Assembly: GCA_021107945.1 (NCBI GenBank)
Contig: JAIORV010000103.1
Location: forward strand, 1 to 42,736
Length of the DNA stretch: 42,736 nucleotides
Direction: 5' to 3'
Origin: Vulcanimicrobiota bacterium
Lineage (GTDB): Bacteria; Vulcanimicrobiota; JAJTBE01
Every line of letters begins with the position of its first letter. Positions within the stretch are counted from its first letter, which is position 1. The notes beneath the pieces were generated by a model. That model was not told where the DNA came from. It did no database searches and saw only the letters and a list, made by a program, of their open reading frames with translations. This document shows positions 7,464 through 14,944 of this stretch, piece by piece. A program made the translations under genes and the position numbers.

Positions 7464-8192
7464 TTGCATCTACTCAAACACCCCATTATATTAATTGGCA
7501 TTTCAATACTTCTTGGTGTCTGCGGGCAGTTCCTTTTCAAATCGGGTCTTAATAAGATGACAGGCTCAAAACCTATTATACTTGCAGACATAAAGGATTT
7601 CGCCTCTCTTGCCGGGAAGATTGAATCCCCCGGGAATTCGTTTTCACAGTATTTGAAAGAAAATTTATCGCCACAAACCAATGAATTACTCGATAATTAT
7701 GATAACTCCGGTAAACCGTCGGAAGAATTGCAAAAATCACTCATTGACGATTTAAATAAGCTGATTCATGGTTCCTGCATATATGATGAAAAGCGATTTT
7801 CCAATGTAACACTTGAAAGAAGAACGCAAAGACTTTTGGCGAAAAACCCTTCCGGCAAGGAGCTGGTTCAGCTTAATAAGTATCTCCTGGTTGACGCTTA
7901 CAAAGGTGAGCTTTTGCCGGGGAGTATCGAGTTGACCCCGCGAATTGTGCTGATATTTTTCACCCCGTATATTGCGGCCGGTCTTTTTTGTTATGTATTG
8001 AGTACATTCACATGGCTTTCCGGGCTTTCCAGAGTTCCCCTTTCGTTTGCATACCCACTGCTTTCCATGGGTTATCTCATAATATTCACAGTGGGCGTTG
8101 TGTTTCTGGATGAGAAATATACTCATATGAAATTGGTTGCGAACCTGTTGATTATTGCCGGTATATGCCTTTTGTTTTACCGGGAGCAATAA
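7464..8192 (+). CDS. SMR/EamA-like membrane transporter with large insertion
   Basis: The 242-residue product has the four-helix layout of small multidrug-resistance/EamA (ArnE-like) transporters. Helix 1 is at about 6-27, with GVCGQFLFKSGL. Helices 2-4 are at about 161-238, with the family motif RVPLSFAYPLLSMGYLIIF (190-208) and a DE after helix 3. Oddly, 130 hydrophilic residues (about 30-160) separate helices 1 and 2, where the family normally has about 25. The insert resembles nothing I know and could be a soluble domain. The TTG start is fixed by GGAGGT eight bases upstream; no ATG is in frame nearby. The substrate is unknown; lipid-linked sugars or drugs are usual for the family. Confidence 0.75.
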   Translation: MHLLKHPIILIGISILLGVCGQFLFKSGLNKMTGSKPIILADIKDFASLAGKIESPGNSFSQYLKENLSPQTNELLDNYDNSGKPSEELQKSLIDDLNKLIHGSCIYDEKRFSNVTLERRTQRLLAKNPSGKELVQLNKYLLVDAYKGELLPGSIELTPRIVLIFFTPYIAAGLFCYVLSTFTWLSGLSRVPLSFAYPLLSMGYLIIFTVGVVFLDEKYTHMKLVANLLIIAGICLLFYREQ

Positions 8193-8287
8193 TAAAATAA
8201 AATCCCCAAAAAGGGGGAAATGGACTTAAAGGGTAGAATAAGTTAGGTTCATAAGGGACTTTTTTTAATACAAGGAGGTGCAAAATA

Positions 8288-8596
8288 ATGGATGATGGAA
8301 AAGGTGTCGGATTCGTATTCGGTCTCCTGGTGGGGGCTTTAATAGGAGCATCGGTTGCTGTTCTTCTTGCTCCCCAATCTGGCGAAGAAACCAGGGAAAT
8401 CCTTCGTGAAAAAGCCCTTGATGCCCGCCGACGGGCAAAGGAATTTGCCGATGATTTCCGTGATGATGCGGAAGAATGGGTTGAAAAAAGTAAGAGATAC
8501 ATCGATGATACCAAGGATCATATCTTTCAAGCTCATGAAGAAATGGCAGATGCAAAGAAGGAGATGGAGACCCCTCCTACACCCTCTGAAGCATAG
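8288..8596 (+). CDS. YtxH domain-containing protein
   Basis: The 102-residue protein has one N-terminal glycine-rich transmembrane segment (about 6-29, VGFVFGLLVGALIGASVAVLLAP), then the YtxH-type GEETREILREKALDARRRAKEF segment and a long charged helix. YtxH proteins are small membrane-anchored general-stress proteins in Bacillus; their biochemical role is unknown. AAGGAGGTG ten bases upstream supports the ATG. A strong terminator at 8646-8680 makes it monocistronic or the end of a transcript. Confidence 0.85.
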   Translation: MDDGKGVGFVFGLLVGALIGASVAVLLAPQSGEETREILREKALDARRRAKEFADDFRDDAEEWVEKSKRYIDDTKDHIFQAHEEMADAKKEMETPPTPSEA

Positions 8597-8645
8597 AGTA
8601 TAAACACAGACATAGAATACCTGCGACTTTCTTAAAACAAGTTCC

Positions 8646-8680
8646 AAAAAGGAGTGCTCCATGGTATTGCACTCCTTTTT
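8646..8680 (+). terminator. Rho-independent terminator after ytxH-like gene
   Basis: AAAAAGGAGTGC and GCACTCCTTTTT form a perfect 12-bp stem with an 11-base loop, ending in five T's. It follows the YtxH-like gene by 50 bp. It covers a would-be upstream ATG (8661) of the STAS gene, which argues that the true STAS start is further downstream. Confidence 0.85.
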
Positions 8681-8720
8681 GACGGTATTTTTATCTGTAA
8701 GAAAGAAGGGAGGACAGACA

Positions 8721-9068
8721 TTGGATATTAGGATTGATACAAGGGAAACGGGTGATCAGTCTCAGACCGTGGAAGTACACGGAGAGATAGACGTCTACAC
8801 TTCTCCGAAAGTCAAGGAGATAATAACCGAGCTTATAGAAAAGGGAAATAACTACCTTGTTATAAATCTTGAGGGAGTTAGATATATCGACAGCACGGGA
8901 CTGGGCGTATTGATAGGAGCTTTGAAAAAAGTCCGGGAAAAAGACGGGTGCATTAACTTGGTTTGCGATAATCCACAAATCAAGAAAATATTTAATATTA
9001 CCGGACTCGTAAGAATCTTCGGCATATATAAAACCGAAGATGAAGCTCTGAAAAATTTAAAACCATAA
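8721..9068 (+). CDS. STAS-domain anti-sigma factor antagonist (SpoIIAA-like)
   Basis: The 115-residue product is a single STAS domain: strand VEVHGEIDVYTSPKVKEII, then NLEGVRYIDSTGLGVLIGAL, with the phosphorylatable serine at S58 in DSTG. Such proteins are switched by a HPK-like anti-sigma kinase and a PP2C phosphatase, and release a sigma factor or control a partner when unphosphorylated. No kinase or phosphatase lies nearby, so the partner is elsewhere. The TTG at 8721 is chosen because GGGAGG lies seven bases upstream; an ATG at 8661 lies inside a terminator and adds an unconserved tail. It is followed by a terminator at 9228-9251. Confidence 0.85.
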   Translation: MDIRIDTRETGDQSQTVEVHGEIDVYTSPKVKEIITELIEKGNNYLVINLEGVRYIDSTGLGVLIGALKKVREKDGCINLVCDNPQIKKIFNITGLVRIFGIYKTEDEALKNLKP

Positions 9069-9227
9069 TAATACACATTTCTTAATATGGGCTGATCGTG
9101 AATTTGGAACACAGTTCTTTATTTATCGGGGATAAAGGGAAGGTGGAAGTTAGTTATTTCGGTAAATTAACAACTTGCCCGGATAATTCCCGGTTTGCCC
9201 GGATAGGCGTTTTGTTATTTATATTTA

Positions 9228-9251
9228 ACCGGATACTTCCGGATTTTTTTT
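9228..9251 (+). terminator. Rho-independent terminator before fetA
   Basis: CCGGA-TAC-TTCCGG followed by ATTTTTTT forms a short hairpin with a T-tract, 160 bp past the STAS stop and just before the ABC transporter start at 9264. The T-tract and stem are typical though the stem is short. The 195-bp gap otherwise holds only GCCCGGATA-type repeats. Confidence 0.55.
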
Positions 9252-9263
9252 ATAGGGACAAAA

Positions 9264-10037
9264 ATGAAGCAGAAGATAGATTTTCAAAATATTAAACATA
9301 AAAAAACAATGAAAAATTCAGATGGGGAGGATGTTAAAAAAACTGTCCTCGATGAAATTTCATTCACCATAGACGAAGGTGATGTTTTTGCCGTAATGGG
9401 ACCGTCAGGATCCGGAAAAACTTCCCTGCTAAGACTTTTGAATCGACTTGAAGATCCCATGCATGGCAATATTTTGATTGACGGGAAGAACATACTTCAA
9501 TACCCGGTTGTTGAATTGAGAAGAAAAGTGGGACTCGTTTTCCAGATCCCATACATGTTTGAAGGCAGTGTCCTGGATAACCTTCTTTACGGACCGAACC
9601 TGGCAGGGGAAAAACCGGAAGACAAGAAAAAACAGGTAATGGAACTCTTACCCTGGTTTGGCTTCAAAGAAGATATGCTTGGAAGGGATCCCGACAGGCT
9701 GTCCGTGGGAGAAAAACACAGGGTCAATATCCTGCGAACCCTGATGAATGATCCCGACGTGATAATGCTTGACGAGCCTACATCCTCCCTTGACCCCGGA
9801 TCGGCAAGGAATATCCTGGAGCTTGTTAAGGATATAAATCAAAAGAAAAACAAAACTATTGTCCTTGTAACACACATCCCGGAGCACGCACGAATGGTCT
9901 CGAATAAAGCGTTGATTCTCATTGACGGTAAAATCGTAGAAAAAGGAACTGTTGAAGAAGTGTTCGACAACCCGGGAGCTTCAATTGCCAGGAATTTTCT
10001 TGAAGGGAAAACCGACATAGGAAACGGGCAGGAGTAA
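9264..10037 (+). CDS. fetA: ABC transporter ATP-binding protein, FetA-type
   Basis: The 257-residue ATPase has Walker A GPSGSGKT (46-53), Q-loop Q94, a variant signature LSVGEKHRV (146-154), Walker B VIMLDE (166-171), D-loop SLD and H-loop H204. The partner 2 bp downstream is a UPF0014/FetB-type permease. This makes the pair a FetAB-type exporter, implicated in E. coli in iron export and oxidative-stress resistance. The signature has V and K where LSGGQ is canonical, which is common in this subfamily. A run of acidic and lysine residues fills positions 12-27. It is translationally close to the permease, so the two form an operon. Iron specificity is inferred from the partner. Confidence 0.85.
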   Translation: MKQKIDFQNIKHKKTMKNSDGEDVKKTVLDEISFTIDEGDVFAVMGPSGSGKTSLLRLLNRLEDPMHGNILIDGKNILQYPVVELRRKVGLVFQIPYMFEGSVLDNLLYGPNLAGEKPEDKKKQVMELLPWFGFKEDMLGRDPDRLSVGEKHRVNILRTLMNDPDVIMLDEPTSSLDPGSARNILELVKDINQKKNKTIVLVTHIPEHARMVSNKALILIDGKIVEKGTVEEVFDNPGASIARNFLEGKTDIGNGQE

Positions 10038-10039
10038 AA

Positions 10040-10828
10040 TTGGATCATTCTTACATAAAAATCGATAATACCTCACTTTTAACGGCGTTCGCTTTAATGG
10101 CAATTGCCATGTTGATTTCCTATATCGAAAAAACAAAACTCGAGAAAGATTTTTTCGTGGGGGCGCTCAGGTGTTTTGTGCAACTGATGATCGTGGGATA
10201 TATCCTGAAAGCGATATTCGATGCGAATAAATGGTACTGGGTCGCGCTTACGCTCGTTATCATGATATGCGTGGCAGGCTTCGAAGCGATAAGGCGTGAA
10301 AAGAAAAAAGGGAGATATACATTCCCAATTTTCACAGCGGCAATAGCGGCAGGTACTATATCGGTAATGACGATAACTATGGTATTCGTGCTAAAAATCG
10401 AGTCCTGGTATAACCCGCAATATATCATACCGATGATGGGAATGCTAATCGGCAATGCCATGAACGGCGCATCTCTCCTCATAAACAGGCTTCACTCCGA
10501 GATTAAGAGCAACAGGGACAAAATCGAAACAAAGCTTTCGCTGGGAGCGACTCCAAAGATGGCAGTCGGGGATCATGTGAGAGAATCGATTCGAGCTGCA
10601 ATGATACCCGCTATAAATTATCTCATGGTAATAGGACTTGTTACTCTGCCGGGGATGATGACAGGTCAGATAATCGCCGGAGCGGATCCCGCCGACTCCG
10701 TTCGATACCAGGTGGTCATTATGTATATGATAACCGCCTCCACATCCATAACTATATTCATCTCGGCAATTCTTGCATATAAAGGATTTTTCAACAAAAA
10801 TTTACAGTTGAGAGATGAAATGCTATAA
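10040..10828 (+). CDS. fetB: FetB-type ABC transporter permease (UPF0014)
   Basis: The 262-residue integral membrane protein matches the UPF0014/FetB family. It has about seven hydrophobic helices and the family's conserved stretches: MGMLIGNAMNGASLLINRL (about 131-150), then E-x-x-L-S-L-G-A-T near 173 and PGMMTGQIIAGADP near 211. It forms the membrane pore of the FetAB exporter with the ATPase immediately upstream (2-bp gap). TTG is the start, with GGCAGGAG six bases upstream inside the end of fetA. Nothing else follows in the operon; repeats begin a few bases after the stop. Confidence 0.87.
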   Translation: MDHSYIKIDNTSLLTAFALMAIAMLISYIEKTKLEKDFFVGALRCFVQLMIVGYILKAIFDANKWYWVALTLVIMICVAGFEAIRREKKKGRYTFPIFTAAIAAGTISVMTITMVFVLKIESWYNPQYIIPMMGMLIGNAMNGASLLINRLHSEIKSNRDKIETKLSLGATPKMAVGDHVRESIRAAMIPAINYLMVIGLVTLPGMMTGQIIAGADPADSVRYQVVIMYMITASTSITIFISAILAYKGFFNKNLQLRDEML

Positions 10829-11350
10829 ATGGAATTTACCACGAAGACACGGAGGACACGAAGTTTTTTCTCCGTGAACTTCATGCCTTTGCTGTGAAAA
10901 AACCTTGAACTTCCGATTATCGGGACGAGGACGTCCCTCCTACAAACAATACCCATGAATTAACGAATTTATCACGTGGGTGATGCAGGTGTCGGCGCCG
11001 GGTTATAACTGTAGGAGGGGTTTCCTTCCTAACCCCGATTTCCAATGGTTTTCTGATTTCGATAATATCGTCCACCGTTGACCGCCGTTGTTCACCATTG
11101 TTTAATGTCGTTTAATGTTGCATATGTCGCCTTTGGGAAAAGGCTCCTACTTCTGACCTTAATTCAGTGGCATTGCTCCAACGAAATTGAGAGGCGAGAA
11201 GCTGGATCCGACATCCGTTATCCATTCTCTCTGCATAATCTCTGTGTTCTCTGTCATTTGAACTCCGTCTTCCGTTCTCTGACATACGTTATCATTTATT
11301 ATTCATTTTCTTCGTGTTCTTCGTGCCTTCGTGGTGAAAAAACAAATCCG
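10829..11350. repeat. Intergenic mosaic of repeat modules
   Basis: This 522-bp gap has no credible gene. It holds, in order: an inverted 'CACGAAG' module (10841-10899), a GGGACG-AGGA-CGTCCC/TCCTACA hairpin (10922-10944), a reverse-oriented hairpin with stem GGGGTT/AACCCC (11010-11039), a third with stem GCCTTT-GGGA-AAAGGC then TCCTAC (11129-11150), a short run of CGTTGACCGCCGTTGTTCACC-like words, and another CACGAAG module next to the radical SAM gene (11305-11345). Confidence 0.75.
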
Positions 11351-12508
11351 CTATCCCCAATGCCCCGGTATTCTTGTACCGCAATACATACACTTTCCAC
11401 CGCGGATATTATTCTTCAGAACCCGGAAACCAACACGTTGAACGAGCATCTTTTTACAGTTATGACAATATGTGTTGGATCCAACGTGTCCCGGGACATT
11501 GCCTATGTATGCATATTTTATTCCGAGCTTTCTGGCGACTTTCTGAGCTCTTTCAAGGAGTGATACGGGAGTCTGGGGGATGTTCTTCAATTTAAACGAA
11601 GGGTAAAACCTGGAGAAGTGAACCGGTGTAAACACGCCCAGGTTGTCCTTTACCCATTTTGTCATTGTATAAAGCTGTTTTTCGTCGTCGGATTTCGTGG
11701 GGACTACTAATATGGCAACCTCGAGCCATTTTCCCTGTCCCTTTATTATCTTGAGGGTATTTTTCACCGTTTCATATATACGTGGGCGGGGAGAACCTCC
11801 ATACATTTCATCATTGACTCCCTTCAAGCTCACGCAGAAAGCATCGCAATAACGGGTCATTTCCTTCAGGGGTTCCGGGTTGATATAACCGCCTGTGACG
11901 ACACAGCTCTTGATCCCGTTCCGCCTTCCTTCCTTCGCCATATCAAGGCAATATTCGAAGAAGACCGCAGGCTCCGTGAATGTATATGAAAGCGCGCCGC
12001 AACCGTTCTTCTTTGCATACCTGACCGCCTGACGGGGAGTTAAATTATAGCTCTTTATCTGTCGAACCGCTCTCTGTGACATCTCCCAATTCTGACAGGC
12101 GGGGCAGGCAAGGTTGCAACCGGCAGTTCCCAGGGCAAGGGTTTTCATTGACGGGTGGAAATGATACAATGGATTTTTCTCAACGGGATCCAGGTGCATT
12201 GCGCTGGGGTGTCCGTAATTTGTTACATACATCTTACCCTTACTGGCAAAACGTACCCGGCAAATGGAATATCGGCCGTTACTGATGCTCTCCTGGACAG
12301 GACACAAGAGGCATTGAACTTTCCCGTTACTCAGCTTTCTGTAATATGAAGCTTCCTTATATTTACCCGGGGTTGCCCTGCTCACAGCGTCATAATCGTT
12401 TGATGCAAGTGCAGGGACTGCGCCAAGAACGCCCAATCCCATGCCAAGAGTGCATCCCGCGCCTACTGCAAACGCATTTTCAATAAATTCACGGCGGTTC
12501 ATATTCAT
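11351..12508 (-). CDS. AmmeMemoRadiSam system radical SAM enzyme, Tat-exported
   Basis: The 385-residue protein starts with a twin-arginine signal, MNMNRREFIE then a hydrophobic stretch to about residue 36. It is followed by a cysteine pair (C66, C69) and C83, and by the radical SAM motif C131-x3-C135-x2-C138 (CNLACPACQNW). The C-terminal tail carries two further CxxC pairs (CHNC, CMYC) likely to bind zinc or a second cluster. These are the marks of the radical SAM member of the AmmeMemoRadiSam system, whose partners are AMMECR1 and Memo proteins; neither is in this window. Its substrate is unknown. GAGGAAAG sits upstream of the ATG. It lies 37 bp after the S10 peptidase and is likely co-transcribed with it. 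Confidence 0.9.
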   Translation of the reverse strand: MNMNRREFIENAFAVGAGCTLGMGLGVLGAVPALASNDYDAVSRATPGKYKEASYYRKLSNGKVQCLLCPVQESISNGRYSICRVRFASKGKMYVTNYGHPSAMHLDPVEKNPLYHFHPSMKTLALGTAGCNLACPACQNWEMSQRAVRQIKSYNLTPRQAVRYAKKNGCGALSYTFTEPAVFFEYCLDMAKEGRRNGIKSCVVTGGYINPEPLKEMTRYCDAFCVSLKGVNDEMYGGSPRPRIYETVKNTLKIIKGQGKWLEVAILVVPTKSDDEKQLYTMTKWVKDNLGVFTPVHFSRFYPSFKLKNIPQTPVSLLERAQKVARKLGIKYAYIGNVPGHVGSNTYCHNCKKMLVQRVGFRVLKNNIRGGKCMYCGTRIPGHWG

Positions 12509-12545
12509 TGCTCTTTCCTCATTCTATAATATAATAGCAAATATT

Positions 12546-14048
12546 TTATGCTTTTTCATATGACGTATGTTTTCCGACAAATTCCGCCACATCATCCCTG
12601 AGCTTCTTCAGCGAGGAAAGATGATAATACATCATATGCCCGGACTCATAATAAGTGAGACTGATATTATCCCGCAGGGACGGATCCAGTCCCAGATGAC
12701 GCATTGTGTAACAGGCGGAATAATATGGGGTGGCGAGGTCATAGTAGCCGCATCCCACCAGAACCCCCATATATTTATTTTGACACATTTGCTGTCTCAA
12801 TGTTTCTGCCATATTAGGATATCCAAATCCGTTCACGCCCTCTTTTGACCATTTCCATGCCTTGTTTGCTTCCATTGATATGGATGTATATGGAAGCTCG
12901 CTTTTGTATTTGAGCTTTGTCCTGACATAATCATTGATAGCGGTCATAAAGGGTCCCTTGAAGAAACTTGGATCATATTCGGCAGTCTCTCCGGCGGAGT
13001 CGGCGTCAATGCCTTTATACCGGGTGTCAAGTCTTCCTATTGTCCTGTTCTCATCACGCAACAACTCTTTCGAGAAACGATCGTTTCTTATTCGAATGTT
13101 ACTGTTGAGAATATATTTTTTTGAGAGTCCTGTAAATCCGGAGAGCTTTTCTGCTATTTCTTCCTTTTTCTCATCCGAGATGTAATCTCCCTGTGCCAGG
13201 GCAAGAAGATATTCGCTCATTGCCCATTTTTCAACCTTCTGAAGCGTCGTTTGAAGATCCTCCTGGAGATTGGCTGAGAGTTTCTTGTAATACCAGGCGG
13301 TTGCAGTGCATGTCGGTAAAGACAAAACGTATACAATATCATTACCGGGCATCGGGATCATATTCTGAAAATTAAGCGCGCTGGAGAGCAAGATCAGTCC
13401 GTTTAAATCCATGTCGCATGTATCCTGGAGGTAGCCGGAAAGCCCCGCCGCTCTTGTTGTTCCATAGCTTTCTCCCGCAAGAAACTTCGGTGAGGGCCAT
13501 CTTTCGTTTTTTGTTATGTATAGCCTGATGAACTCGCCGACGCATTCAATATCTTCATTCAGTCCCCAGAATTCCTCTGATTTCTGCTCCTTTGCAGGTC
13601 TGCTCAAACCTGTTCCCACGGGGTCAATGAATACAAGGTCGGTAAATTCGAGCCACGTGTATTTGTTATCTTCAAGCTTATGGGGCGGTGGAAAGGGATC
13701 GCCGTTTTCGGTAAGTTTGATGCGTTTGGGTCCCATACATCCGAATTGAACCCATATCGAGGATGCGCCGGGACCTCCGTTAAATGCGAATGTGACGGGT
13801 CTTTTTGATTTATCTTTCACGCCGTCTTTTGTGTAAGCTACGTGGAAAATCTTCGCTTTCAATTTATCTTCTTCGTCCTTTATTTCCATGTAACCCGCTT
13901 TAGCCGTGAATCGAAGTGTTTTTCCTTCAATTTCCATTGCATGTTGAGTTTCCGATATTTTATCCTTGTCTTTTTTCTTTTCTTCTTCCTTTTTTTCTCC
14001 AGATATTTTCTGAGCCTGTGCAAGAAGTTTTACGAGGTTTTTGACCAT
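12546..14048 (-). CDS. S10 serine carboxypeptidase-like protein
   Basis: The 500-residue protein carries the S10 motifs: oxyanion-site NGGPGASS (90-97), nucleophile S194 in AGESYGT, D437 in CGYYDLATPY and H471 in ESGHMMY. The family removes C-terminal residues, usually at acid pH and outside the cytoplasm. Here the first 35 residues have no signal peptide but a lysine/glutamate-rich stretch (GEKKEEEKKKDKDK). This implies cytosolic location, non-classical export or a shifted start; no better upstream start was seen. AAAGGAG lies eight bases before the ATG. It precedes the radical SAM gene by 37 bp. Role unknown. Confidence 0.9.
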   Translation of the reverse strand: MVKNLVKLLAQAQKISGEKKEEEKKKDKDKISETQHAMEIEGKTLRFTAKAGYMEIKDEEDKLKAKIFHVAYTKDGVKDKSKRPVTFAFNGGPGASSIWVQFGCMGPKRIKLTENGDPFPPPHKLEDNKYTWLEFTDLVFIDPVGTGLSRPAKEQKSEEFWGLNEDIECVGEFIRLYITKNERWPSPKFLAGESYGTTRAAGLSGYLQDTCDMDLNGLILLSSALNFQNMIPMPGNDIVYVLSLPTCTATAWYYKKLSANLQEDLQTTLQKVEKWAMSEYLLALAQGDYISDEKKEEIAEKLSGFTGLSKKYILNSNIRIRNDRFSKELLRDENRTIGRLDTRYKGIDADSAGETAEYDPSFFKGPFMTAINDYVRTKLKYKSELPYTSISMEANKAWKWSKEGVNGFGYPNMAETLRQQMCQNKYMGVLVGCGYYDLATPYYSACYTMRHLGLDPSLRDNISLTYYESGHMMYYHLSSLKKLRDDVAEFVGKHTSYEKA

Positions 14049-14168
14049 GCAGGTCTCCTTTCGTTATGCTTTTTATAATTATTTTCTTTCCATTTTTTTC
14101 TAACTCTCCCTGCTTTTATCCTGTATATTGTTTTTTTATTCAACGCAGAGGGTGCAGAGGGTGTTATT

Positions 14169-14228
14169 TGGGTGGCGGGGTGGCGGGGTGGCGGGGTGGC
14201 GGGGTGGCGGGGTGGCGGGGTGGCGGGA
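14169..14228 (+). repeat. 8-bp tandem repeat GGTGGCGG, seven units
   Basis: The core GGTGGCGG recurs seven times without error. The strand has many GGGG runs separated by four bases, so it meets the usual G-quadruplex pattern. It appears to be an expansion of the first half of the adjoining GGCGGGACGCC element. Confidence 0.9.
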
Positions 14229-14280
14229 CGCCATCCCCACCATTATAACAATATTGGTAGCTGTGGCGTCTCGCCGCAGG
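14222..14280. repeat. GGCGGGACGCC imperfect palindrome, copy 1
   Basis: GGCGGGACGCCATCC, a CACCATTATAACAAT core and GGTAGCTGTGGCGTCTCGCC form an imperfect palindrome of about 58 bp. A second copy lies at 34705-34764 with arms GGCGGGACGCCACC and GGTGGC/GGCGTCTCGCC. Both copies lie about 200 bp before a hairpin-array element. Confidence 0.7.
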
Positions 14281-14445
14281 TCAAAAAAAATGAGTTGTAA
14301 AAAATCAACTCTAAGATGAGTGATATTAACGGGAAAATCAACCTGAGGATGAGAAATAAATATTGTATTTTACGACCAATATTTTATAATTACTTCAAAT
14401 GTAATATTGATCTGATTCTGTTGTTGTGGTAAATTTTTATTAAAC

Positions 14446-14795
14446 ACTCACATTTCCCACATGTGAATTTGTTAAGAAGTAATAGAATTTATTTCAGGTG
14501 CTTTAATGTGATTACAGGTGACTATTCAGACCTCTCACTGCAGGATAGGCTTCCAGCTTCCACCCAAACTCCTGGGGTGGTCTGAATAAATACGATAACA
14601 GGTGTTTTAAAGTGTTTAAGACAACACCACAATTCATTGTGGTGAATTGAGTGTAAACCCCACCACTACAGCGTCCTAACTACTTCAGTAGTTTTTCTCG
14701 TCAAGAAACCGTTGAAACGGTTATATTGGGGGTGGGAGGTGAAAGGCAGGTTTTATAGGCTTCTAACCACCCGATTAAAATCGGGTGTTGTCTTA
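14446..14795 (+). repeat. Hairpin-array element, copy 2 (with insertion)
   Basis: This copy has the same order of hairpins as copies 1 and 3 and is in the same orientation as copy 3. Hairpin C reads AACTAC-TTCA-GTAGTT, a paired C-G to T-A change from the other copies. Hairpin A is ACCCGATT/AATCGGGT. It contains a 64-bp insertion (14524-14587) missing from the others. It ends about 150 bp before the MoxR start and holds no gene. Confidence 0.88.
14524..14587. repeat. 64-bp inverted-repeat insertion within copy 2
   Basis: ATTCAGACC (14524-14532) and GGTCTGAAT (14579-14587) are perfect 9-bp inverted ends; CCACCC and GGGTGG form an inner stem. The block is absent from the other two elements, so it looks like a later insertion. 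No target-site duplication is evident. Confidence 0.6.
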
Positions 14796-14944
14796 AAAAC
14801 TCGAAAAGCTCATAAACATTGCAACAATTGATTAACAGGCTATCAATGAAAAAATACAATCGCTTGTTTTGACAAATGGAGTGGCTTAATTAAAAGATGT
14901 CAGGTGTGCGAAATCTAATAAATCTGAAAAATACGGAGCGAACA

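Noticed and set aside
7355-7681. 108-residue minus-strand frame over the start of the transporter gene
   Set aside because: Antisense to a gene with clear membrane motifs and a ribosome site.
8203-8222. Possible small terminator (TCCCC-AAAAA-GGGGGA) after the SMR/EamA-like gene
   Set aside because: The stem is short and not followed by a T-tract; too weak to list.
9098-9295. 65-residue frame between the STAS and fetA genes
   Set aside because: No similarity, no ribosome site, and a terminator at 9228-9251 lies inside it.
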